A DNA stretch of 32,363 bases from Rhizophagus sp. LPA8_4_AMF (Eukaryota; Glomeromycota; Glomeromycetes; Glomerales; Glomeraceae): positions 1-32,363 of the forward strand of contig JADRCO010000498.1 in assembly GCA_021464525.1 (NCBI GenBank), read 5' to 3'. Positions 20,141 through 29,956 of the stretch are shown piece by piece. Positions within the stretch are counted from its first letter, which is position 1, and every line of letters starts with the position of its first letter. The position numbers were made by a program, and so were the translations under genes. The notes under the pieces are model-generated. The model was not told the origin of the DNA, ran no database searches, and was given only the letters and a program-made list of their open reading frames with translations.

Positions 20141-22683
20141 TCATGGTTCAGGTACATTGAAGAATTGAAGTAGTTTATTAGTAAATCTAAATCTAATTTC
20201 TCCAGCATAACTTTCTTTGACATTAATTGATGGTTTGATTATTACGTTATTATCTTTCAATTGTTCAGGTCTAGTCCCAAGAGGTTGATCGCGTAATTTC
20301 TGATCAACATTATCAAATTGTTTTTTAAGAGAAGTTGTAGTAAATTTTTCAAGCTCTTTAAGTAAATCTTGAGTAGTGGGTCGTTTTTCTGAATCAGGAT
20401 CTAAACATTTTTGCATTAATTCATGATAGCATTCCGGGATTCCAATTATATAATTTGGACGTACTTCATTTATTATATCACGAATCAACTTATCATCATC
20501 ATCGATTTCATAATCAGAATATGGTTCATCTCCTGATGCCAATTCCCACATAATAATACCAAGACTATAAACATCTGATTTAATAGAGGTTAAGTTTCCA
20601 TTTCCCATTATAACTTCTGGAGCAACGTATGGTAAATTACCATACTGTTGTTGTTCTATTTTAGTATTTAAATTTGCACATGAATCCAATTCAGAAATAT
20701 ATACTTCTAAATTACTATATTCCCAATTATCTTCTTGAATTAATATATTTCCCGGATATAAATCACGATGTATATAATTTGCCTCATGAATATGAGAAAG
20801 ACTTTTTACAATTTTTTTTAATAATGTTAATCTTTTAGTCCAACTGAATGGAAATATTTTCCGAATATATTGTCTTAAATTTCCACCATTTGCATATTCT
20901 AACACCATGTAATAAGATTTTGTTACTGGATCTCGTGTAAACCCATAACATCGTATAGTATTATTAATTTCTAAATGTAACTTTAGATTTTCAATGGTTG
21001 ACTTAAATCTAAATTTTCGTAAAATTATTTGATAATCTTTTGATCTCTCCCATTGTTGGGATTGTTTGTCCCACCTTTTTCTTATTCCATCTGTCCAAGT
21101 TGCAGTATAAATATCACAATATGAACCTTGTATAATCCATTTTTTATTTTTAAATCGACTATAATCAATCCATTCAAAATATTCATCATGGTTTGTTACT
21201 GCTGCATTTATTTGAGAATCTCGAATAAGCTTGTCAAGATCTTCGTCTTCACTTGTCCAAGAAAAATCTTCCTGAAATGCATGAAGTACACATTTATAAC
21301 ACCGGTCATAATTCATGAACTCTTTACCACATTTATTGCATATTGTATTTGTTGATATAGTTGGGTTTGTTGGGCCATCAGAGATAATAAGAGAAGCCAT
21401 ATAAGAATTAAACCCTAAAAAGCAAATATATTTAATTAGTTGATATGATATTATCATGGAAAAAATAATAGTATGTACGTTATATATAATAATACCAGAA
21501 GTACTATCAGGAGATGATGATGGAGAATATGTTGAATATTCACCATCCCCTTCAAAAACTGGTTCAAGTGACATGGATTCCAATCGCGAAAGAATATTTT
21601 CGACTAAAGGTCTAGAATCTGGATCTAATTCCCAACAATCAATAAAGATTTGTTTGTATTCAATTGGAGTTCCTATGACAGGTCTTTCTTTTAAACCTTC
21701 ACAAATCCTTAAACACAAAAACTTATAATTTTCCCTAATAAAACTAATAAAAGGTGTACGACAACTTGAAATTTCCCATAATACCATTCCTAAACTATAA
21801 ATATCAGATCTTTTATCCAATACAAAATTTTTTTCGTTATTCAATTTTTGCGGATCAACAAATGGTATAACCCCAAAGAATCTATTATCAGTTGATATTG
21901 TTGTGCTGTCTAAATTTTTGGATAATCCAAAATCCGATATTTTAACGTTACCATCGTTAATAAGGATATTTTTCGTATGCTAAAATATAGAGAAAGTATA
22001 CATTACATTAAATTAATTCAAATGACTTTTAAACATTCCCATTCCTCATATATTTAGTAAGGAATATCTACCAGATCACGGTGTACAATCTTCTTTTCAT
22101 TATGAAGATAAAGAAGTCCTTCTGCAATTTGAATTGCGAGGCGTTTTCTTTCTTCCCACTTAAATTCACCTTCTTTAAATTGTTTTGTGATGTATTCACG
22201 TAAATTTCCTTGTTTTGCATGTTCTAGTACGAGATAATGCCCTTTATGATCATCTTTATATTTTTTTACAGTACATATTTTATAATTTATGAATATTGAA
22301 ATTAAAAAGTTACAAATTTGAAACAGCATTTTAATGATTACCTCGGCTTATTCCATGAAATAGAATTATTCTTTCGTGTTTTATTTGACTATGAAGTTTT
22401 AGCTAGTAATATTTATAGATCGTATTTAGCTTTAAGTAACATAAAGTAAATTTGGGTATTATTTTAATTTAAATACCTCTTTAATAAAACGTTTAATATC
22501 AACTTCAATATCTATAGTTATTTCCTTAATTGCTACGGTTCCTATGGAATTACATTTTGTCTTATAAATTTTACCAAAACCTCCAGATCCTATTTTTTCT
22601 TTCTCTTCACTCAGTTCTTCATAAAGTATTTCTTTAATTCCATAATCTTTAATGGCAGTTTGATACCAATTTTCATTAATCAT
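20141..22683 (-). CDS. kinase unit B: tandem TKL kinase-zinc ribbon-pseudokinase
   Basis: Exons 22683-22477, 22402-22342, 22253-22072, 21979-21496, 21414-20141 join to 735 residues, intron phases 0,1,0,1. Domain 1 (about 25-290) looks catalytically competent: GSGGFG (P-loop), VAIK K53, IKHERIILFHG (alpha-C/beta-4), HRD 147-149, DFG 166-168, GVIPFVDPQ in place of APE (usual for this fungal family), DIYSLGMVLWE, and CWELDPDSRP. A Ser/Pro linker leads to a zinc ribbon C336-x2-C339-x9-C349-x2-C352. Domain 2 (about 390-670) is a kinase fold with a degenerate P-loop (IIQGSYCDIY), IILRKF where VAIK should be, HRD kept (526-528), and DFG replaced by ELD (552-554), hence a predicted pseudokinase. The 60-residue tail (from about 670) is shared with unit C. 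Intracellular signalling is likely, with domain 2 probably regulating domain 1; partners are unknown. Confidence 0.85.
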
Positions 22684-23881
22684 AATTAAAAAATTAATAA
22701 ATCTTCTATAGATAAGCTACAGTTTATATATGAAATTTATGCCGATTATTTTCCTTATGGATATGATGCTTCATTATCATTGAATTATTTCTAAATTAGG
22801 GCTCTTCATTAACATGAAACATTACAAAAATTTTCTTATTTTAAAAATTCTTTTGAATGACATGAAACATTAAAAACATATATTTACTTACACTATGGCG
22901 TTATTGCATTAATATTCCTACCATATTTACATGATTATATAGAATTTTTAACTTTCTAAAATGAATAAAGATTCAATTAATTAAAAATTTAAAGCAATTT
23001 TTCTATTGGATATGTCACACCAACTGATAAGATTTTTTGAAAGTAACTCGCACAACCTACGTTACAAAAAAACAAATTGCTTAAAAAGAAGTGAGAGACA
23101 AATAATCTTAGTTATTCGGAATATTCTTTTTTCAAGATCTCGTGCGCCTGAAAATTATTTAAATATTCATATATGAAATTATTAATTTTTTTTTATGATT
23201 AGTTTGCTAATTTTATTTCGTGTTACTGTAGAATTTCAAATTCATTACATTACTAAATAAATATTAAACTAAGAATTTATATTCTTTTAAGAAAAATTAA
23301 CAAGTGCGGTTTAAGAGGTTGAGCGTGTCATAATATAGTAACTTGGTTAGGGATCGCGGAACAACGGACAACGGGCAAGAACAAAAACCAACTTAGGTAA
23401 TTTTTGTGAGAATTTAGAATCAATTCTCAAGTTGTATTTAAAAATGATTCTTTTGCATAATAGAAACCAAAGAAATTTATTTTATATTGAGCTTGATTCA
23501 TTCAAATATCATACTAGTAAGTGTCGGTCGATTAGGGATATGGGATTTTAATGATCGATATTTTTATGAGACATCCAATATTGAAATCAATATTTCCTAT
23601 TGGTCACCGCAGTATTCTTATTGGATGGGGGATATTGGTTGAAGACCGATATCACTTCCAATAACTATTATTTATTGTATAAACCCAACATTAAATTACT
23701 TGCAATGCAAAAATTAAGTTCGTGAAAAATAAAAATTTCGAATTCCTATGATTATTATTTTATTGGCTAATTTAAATGTAATATAGTTAACATACTTATT
23801 TTAAAATTTTAAATATAAATAATTATTTATAAATATATATTAAATATGTAAATATTTTCACAAATCCAATTTTTTTAATCG
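22684..23881. other. spacer between kinase units B and C
   Basis: Upstream region of B, holding the shared motif listed separately. A less AT-rich patch lies at 23305-23400. CATCCAATA (23572-23580) and TATTGGATG (23619-23627) form an inverted repeat within a segment rich in CCAATA/TATTGG. A minus-strand acceptor-like TTTTCAG near 23150 precedes ten open codons (AHEILKKEYSE) and a stop, possibly a relic. Confidence 0.45.
22782..22871 (-). promoter_or_regulatory. upstream motif block of unit B shared with unit C
   Basis: The plus-strand segment 22782-22823 (GAATTATTTCTAAATTAGG... ending CTTCATTAACATGAAACATT) aligns with 26695-26737 upstream of unit C. CATGAAACATT recurs at 22861-22871. The block lies 100-190 bp before B's ATG, within promoter range. 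It is either a conserved regulatory site or a leftover of the duplicated segment. Confidence 0.45.
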
Positions 23882-26496
23882 TCATTCATCTAATAACCCT
23901 TCGCCATTAAAATATAAGCTTTTTTCAATAGCATGTTTTGGCTCAGGTAAGCTAAAATCGAACTGAAGAGACCTATTAGTAAACCTAAAACTAGTTGTTC
24001 CAGCATAAGCTTCCGCAATATTAATCGATTCTACAATTATTTTGACATTATCCTTAGATAATTGATTAGACCTGTTTCCGAGAGGTTGATCTCGTATTCT
24101 ACGATCAGCAGCTTCAAACTGGTGCTTTTTAAGCGGAGCTATAGTAAATGCGTGTAACTCTTCAAGTAAGTTTAGAGTGGTAGGTCGTTTTTCTGGATCA
24201 GCATTTAAACATTTGTGCATCAATTCATGATAACATTTTGGAGTTCCAATTACATCATTTGGACGTAATCCATTAATTATATCAAGAATCAACTCATCTT
24301 CATTATCAATTTCATAATCGGAATATGGTTCATCTCCTGATGCCAATTCCCACATTATAATACCAATACTATAAATGTCTGATTTAATAGAAGTCAAGTT
24401 TCCATTTCCTACTATAACTTCAGGAGCAATATATGGTAAATTACCATACAATTGTTGTACAGTTTCAGAATTTAAATTGGCACATGAATCTAATTCAGAA
24501 ATATATACTTCTAAATTATTATGATCTTTCAGAATTAATATATTTCCTGGATATAAATCACGATGTATATAATTTGCCTTATGAATGTTATGAAGACCTT
24601 CTATAATTTTTTTTAATATTGACAATCTTTTAAACCAACCTCTACATGGAAATTTTTTCCGAATATATTGTCGTAAATTTCCACCATCTGCATATTTTAA
24701 TACCATGTAATAAGATTTAGTTTCCGGATCTTGTGTGAATCCATAACAACGTATGGTATTTTTAATATCTAAATGTAATCTTAGATTATTAATTGTCGAT
24801 TCGAATCTAAATTTTCGTAAAATTATTTGAGCATCTTTTGTTCTTTCCCACTGTTGAAACTCGGTATCCCATACTTCTCTTATTCCATCTAACCAAGTTG
24901 CAGTACAAATTTCACAATATGAACCTTGTACAATATGTTTTATATTTGTAAATTGATTATAATCAATCCACTCAAAATAATCATTATGATTCGTTGCGTT
25001 TAATTGAGAATCTTGAATAAGTTTATCAAGATCTTTATCTCCACTTGTCCAATTAGGAAAATTTTCATAGAACGCTTGAGCTTCACATTCACGACACCAA
25101 TAATAATTCTTGAAATTTATTTCACATTTTTTGCATATTGTATTTGTTGATAAAAATGAGCTTGCTAAGTTCTCAGAAATAGCCAGAGAAGACAGAGAGG
25201 GAGAATATCCTAAAAAATGAAAATAACTAATTAATTAATTTGAATAAATACTGTAAAAAAAAAAAAAAAATTTAAAATTGTAATAATACCAGAAATGGAA
25301 TATTTTGAGGTATCAGAAGGTGATAATAGGTAAATTGAATTTTTATCATCCCCTTCAAAAATTGGTTCAAGCGACATGGATTGCAACTGTAAAAGAATTT
25401 GACAGATTAAAGGTCTAAAATCAGGTTCTGATTGCCAACAATTAGTGTAAATCTTTATGTACTCAATTGGAGTTCCTTTAATTAATTCCTCTTTTAAACC
25501 TTGACAAATTTCAAGATATAAACGCCACTCCTCTTTATAATGAGGAAAAGGCTTACGACAACTTGAGATTTCCCATAGTACCATTCCTAAACTATAAATA
25601 TCAGATCTTTTATCTAATGGAACGGTCCTATTATTTAATTTATGTGGATCAATAAATGGAATAATTCCAAAAAACTTATTACCAGATGACATTGTACTTT
25701 CTAAATTTTTAGATAATCCAAAATCCGATATTTTAATGTTACCATCATTAATAAGAATATTTTTCGTATGCTAAATATTTATAAAATACGTAAATATATT
25801 TATATAAATATTATAAATATTAAATACATAACGACATATTAGCAAAAAATTATTACCAAGTCACGATGTGCAATATTCAATTCATCGTGAAGATAACAAA
25901 GACCTTCCGCAATTTGAGTTGCGAGGCACACCCTTTCTGTCCATTCAAAACTGTTTTCATTACAGTTTTTAGCATTGATATATTCACGTAAATTTCCTTG
26001 ATTTGCATATTCTAATACTAAATAGTATAATCTTTCTTTAACGTCTGTAATAATTTATATAATATTAGAAATGCAACTTCAGTTGTACAAAATTACAATA
26101 ACCAAAGAATAAACTAATGCTAACTTACTTCGGCTTATGCCATAAAATTTAACAATTCTTCCATTATCAATACGATTATAAATTTTCAACTAAAATTATG
26201 TTCAATTTTTAATTTTTTATTTTAATTTAATTTTTTTTTTATGATTCAAGTAAAAAGATATATACCTCATTAACAAAAGTTTTTATAGTGCGATTTTTAC
26301 AATCATCTGAAGTTATATTTACTTCTTTAATCGCTACCAAAATTCCTCCAAGGGATTCACATTTTGTTTTATAAACTAGGCAAGAACCTTGACCTATCCG
26401 TTCTTTATCATTACCAAAATTTTCAGGTATTTCTTTAATCCCATAATAGTTAATAGCGGTTTGATAAAAATCTTCATTTAAATTGTTTGAATTCAT
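23882..26496 (-). CDS. kinase unit C: tandem TKL kinase-zinc ribbon-pseudokinase
   Basis: Exons 26496-26266, 26189-26129, 26044-25857, 25770-25290, 25209-23882 join to 762 residues, with the same intron positions and phases as B. Exon 5 is open from its acceptor; no internal ATG precedes 24706, so scans that need a start codon miss 500 bases of it. Domain 1: P-loop IGQGSCLVYK (third Gly lost), VAIK K57, HRD 157-159, DFG 176-178, GIIPFIDPH, CWQSEPDFRP. Zinc ribbon C346-x2-C349-x9-C359-x2-C362. Domain 2: degenerate P-loop (IVQGSYCEIC), IILRKF without the lysine, IHRDLYPGN kept, ISELDSC in place of DFG, and APE kept. The shared C-terminal tail ends in SLPEP...SLYFNGEGLLDE. The upstream ATG at 26589 is possible, but MNSNNLNEDFYQTA aligns with the starts of A and B. 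The altered P-loop leaves the activity of domain 1 less certain than in B. Confidence 0.85.
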
Positions 26497-27048
26497 AATT
26501 TCAGAATAAAAGGTTTTCCAATTAATATTACAAATATCAAGTATTTTATTATTATTCTTCTTCTTATTTTCAAGTACAAAATACGTCATATATTTTTATA
26601 ACATAGAAGTTACTTAAATATTTTTGTGATTCAGCCAGCAGTATTTAAATCACTCCAAAATAAGAAGTAATTACAAGAATTTTTTTACACCTTTGAATTT
26701 ATTTCTAAATGAGGTTACTTCATTATCATGAAACATTCCAACTTTCTGAATTTTACATAAGGGCACATCAATATCATTTTAACATTATAAGGACTTTGAA
26801 TTATTTCTAAATAAGGTCCCTTACAATGTTATCACGATACTTCCATTTAGACTTTGACCTTTTCTAAATAAGAACGCATTAAATGTTTAAATTTTAAAAA
26901 ATAATTTGGTTTAACTCGTAATTAATAACTAATAAAGTAAAAATAAATAAATAAATAAATGTTCATTGTTTATATTCCTTATCTTAACTATATAATTAAT
27001 ATAATTCTTTTTAAAGAATTTCTTTTATTCAAATAAAAAAAAATTTTT
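26497..27048. other. upstream region of unit C
   Basis: AT-rich, holding the motif block listed separately and a TTCTAAATAAG copy at about 26863. No gene is seen. Confidence 0.45.
26695..26816 (-). promoter_or_regulatory. upstream motif block of unit C shared with unit B
   Basis: 26695-26737 carries the GAATTTATTTCTAAATGAGG...CATGAAACATT block seen before B. A partial second copy (GAATTATTTCTAAATAAGG) lies at 26798-26816. It lies 200-320 bp before C's ATG. Confidence 0.4.
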
Positions 27049-27285
27049 TTAAGTTGGCCAATCATATTTTTCGTTTAATAAAAATGTAATATCCTGTTTT
27101 ATTGGTTCATCATCACACATAGTAAAATCGTAAATAATTATTCCGATTGAGCCAAACTTGATTATATGGATCGTTTCATTATGTAACCTTAACGCTTTTG
27201 TTAAAATAAAAGTATGGTAAATTAATTTAAGTGCTCCAGGATATATTAATATCGATCTCGTAGATTTTAAATAATAATAATTTAG
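27049..27285 (-). pseudogene. unrecognised C-terminal coding fragment
   Basis: The minus strand is open for 78 codons without an ATG until late, and reads protein-like sequence (SILIYPGALKLIYHTFILTK, later IKFGSIGIIIYDFTMCDDEP and KYDWPT) ending in TAA. Acidic and aromatic residues are mixed in a way unlike the spacer. There is no clear acceptor and no upstream exon. Most likely the 3' exon of a lost or undetected gene; it does not resemble the kinase domains beside it. Confidence 0.35.
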
Positions 27286-27759
27286 TTAATTAAATTAAGA
27301 ATAAGTACATTTATTTTTATAAAAAAAAAATTCATTCTGAAAAAAAAATTTCATTTTCTTGAAAAAAAAAAAAATTATCAATCAGATGTATATTAAAGCA
27401 CTGGTCTGTAGACTACTTTTGGGACTAAGTTTTCTAGATTTTTGCAATATAATAATAATAATCGATCAAATCAATAGCGTGAATGATTTAATATCATGTG
27501 ATCGTGAGAATTATTTCTGATGCCAATCATTTGCTCATATTTGGCAAATAATATTTTAATTTTATAACGTCGCCATATATAGGTTTTAAATTTACCAAGA
27601 TTTATTACAACTTTATAATTTATATATAAAAATTTTGACTGTACGCAAATAATTTTTATTGGTTCAATTAAATTAAAATTTACTTTAATTTACCCTATTT
27701 AATAATTACAATCGTAAATAAATAAAAAATCTATTATAAATTCTTATATGTAAAAACTT
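27286..27759. other. AT-rich spacer
   Basis: A runs and AT-rich DNA; nothing assignable. Confidence 0.5.
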
Positions 27760-28470
27760 TCACAAATCTATTCTTTTTAATTGGCATTCCAATAAACCTT
27801 GATCATTAAAATATAAGCTTTTTTCGCTAACATTTATTGGTTCAGGTAAGATAAAGTCGAACTGAAGAAGTTTCTTGGTAAATCTAAAACAAGTTTTATA
27901 AGATTCTATAACATTAATTGATTCTACAAATATTTCTACATTATCTTTAGATAATTAATTAGGTCTAGCCCCAAGAGGTTGACGTTCTTCAAGTAGTTCT
28001 AGAGTAGTGGGTCGTTTTTCTGGATCAGTATCTAAACATTTTGCATTAAATCATAATAGCATTTTAGAGTTCCAATTACATCATTTGGACGTACTCCAAA
28101 AAAATTAAAAATTTATAATAATACCAGAAATGGAATTTTTTAAGTTATCAGAAGGTGGTAATAGGTAAATTGAATTTTTATCATCCCCTACAAAAATTGG
28201 TTCAAGCGACATGGATTGCAACTGTAATTTGACTGATTAAAGGTCTAAAATCAGGTTCTGATTGCCAGCAATTAGTGTAAATATGTACTCAATTGGAGTT
28301 CTTTTAATTAATTCTTCTTTTAAACCTTGACAAATATCAAGATATAAACGGCTCTCCTCTTTATATAGAGGAAAACAACATGAGATTTCCCATAGTACCA
28401 TTCCTAAACTATAAATATCAGATCTTTTATCTAATGGAACATTCCTATTATTTAATTTATGCGGATCAAT
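27760..28470 (-). pseudogene. kinase unit D: deletion-fused remnant of a unit C-like gene
   Basis: On the minus strand, 28470-28126 matches exon 4 of unit C from IDPHKLNNR to the donor after the Ser-rich linker, with small losses. After roughly 30 bases of intron-like T-rich DNA it continues at GVRPNDVIG, which in unit C lies deep in the second kinase domain. About 0.97 kb, covering the zinc ribbon and most of domain 2, is therefore missing. Downstream, a one-base loss near 28041 (LMQKC region) shifts the frame. A further deletion joins LLEE to RQPLG, and an in-frame TAA follows RPN. The 3' end still reads the family tail to TGA at 27762-27760. Exons 1-3 are absent. Non-functional as a kinase. 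Confidence 0.82.
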
Positions 28471-28871
28471 ATTACCTGAAAAAAGAAAGAAATGATCAGC
28501 AAAATGTTTATTTGGTGCAAAAATTTTTAGATAGTATGCTATGCCGATCATATACAAATCATTGATGAATCATTTAATATTAACGCTACTGCGTCACAAC
28601 GAATAGATTCGATATTTTTATTCGATAATCGATTAAATCGATTCTGATTCGATCTTCGATTCGATTTTGGTAGAGTACCTACAACAAAGTATATTATTAT
28701 AAGCGTGTAATTAATGATTTGCACGTACACAAATGCCAAATTCAGTCTTTATGTGAACAAATTTACTTGCATTATTTGTGTAATTATACCTTTTTTTTAT
28801 TGTGCTGATCACATTAAAATAACTATTTTTTATTTTTTTTTTTTAAAAAAAAAAAAGAATACTACAAAATC
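28471..28871. other. junction region with possible mobile-element scraps
   Basis: Homology to unit C stops at about 28470. The plus strand then reads a short protein-like run (ERNDQQNVYLVQKFLDSM) and, nearby in another frame, FNINATASQRIDSIF. A patch rich in ATCGAT/TTCGAT follows (28600-28670). It may be an insertion that cut off the 5' half of unit D. No terminal repeats were identified. Confidence 0.35.
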
Positions 28872-29271
28872 ATGTCGTCTCAAGATGAAGCTGTTTTTTG
28901 TGAATGTTGTGGCAATCCATATACAGTTCATGGTTACAAATGGTGTAAACCATGTCAAATAAATAAGTTAAAACAAAATTTTACAAACTGGTCCAGTGGA
29001 AATGAAAAAATTGACGAATTAATTCAAGAATTACAGTTGAAAATTAATCGTCATGATGATATAATAGTTGAATGGATACCATATAACCAGTTTAATGATA
29101 TCAAAGAAATAGATAAAGATGATACTGCTACACTATATTCAGCTATATGGATGGATGGTCAATTAAAATATGAAAATTATAAAGAGGAAAAGAAAAGGGT
29201 ACCTAATGAAAAAGTTGCTTTTGAAATGTATGTATAATTCACAAAATTTTACAAATGAATTTTTAAATGAG
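28872..29271 (+). pseudogene. kinase unit E: first exon of a zinc-ribbon kinase, frameshifted
   Basis: ATG at 28872. A zinc ribbon C10-x2-C13...C25-x2-C28 (KWCKPC) is followed by NFTNWSSGNEKIDELIQE and EWIPYNQF, the usual N-terminus of single-kinase members of this fungal family, then the start of an N-lobe (ATLYSAIWMDGQL). At 29217-29222 GTTGCTTTTGAA carries one T too many: reading GTTGCTTTGAAA would give VALK and keep YNSQNFTNEFLNE open to a GTATGA donor at 29272. As it stands the protein ends at 121 residues (...VAFEMYV). No downstream exons were found, so the gene is both shifted and truncated. It lies on the strand opposite to A-D. Its layout equals the second half of units B and C. Confidence 0.75.
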
Positions 29272-29956
29272 GTATGAAATTCTAATTTCTTTCTTGATAA
29301 TTCAATTATTTTTGTAATTCAATTTTTAAAGTACCTACTAAATTAATAATAACTTTTTTTGTATCTTTAAAATATATTTTAAAGTTTAAGTATATTTTAG
29401 TATATTTTAAAAAAATTTTTTTTATAGGATATTAATCAATTTTTCATTAATTGCTAAATTTATTTATTATTTTATTTGATTATTCATTTATAATCTTAAT
29501 TATTATTAGTAATTTCATATAAATAAAAACAGATTTCAATCAATTCTTAATATAGCAAATCCTAAATTCTATGCCTTAACTTCACTATAAAAATATAATG
29601 AAGAATCTAAGCAATTTGATTAGTTAATTCGCTATATAAACAAGAGAATCTATTCTATTTTTTTTTTTTACATTTTGCAGCACATTTACAAATTAATTAA
29701 TACAGACAAAAGTAATCTAATATATAAGTAAAAATAATAACTATCCTATACTAATTTAGAGAATTTGTAAACCATTTGTCATCTATAAAGACACCATCTG
29801 CTGTGCACTGTCAATTAGCTGGTTATCCTGTGCAAGTAAATCACGTGGTAAAATGGATTATCTTAGATATATCATCCTTGTGATTTATGAAAGGTAGCTA
29901 AAAGACCTACTACACTACCAAATTGTTATACTTTTTGTTGTTATCCATGCGTACTT
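29272..29956. other. AT-rich region downstream of unit E
   Basis: No continuation of the kinase (no alpha-C, HRD or DFG blocks in any frame I checked). Repetitive TATTTTA strings lie at 29370-29420. From about 29740 the base composition becomes more balanced, probably the decayed tail of the retroelement that follows. Confidence 0.45.

Noticed and set aside
23305-23400. Less AT-rich patch as a structured RNA gene
   Set aside because: No A/B boxes, cloverleaf or strong long-range pairing could be found by eye.
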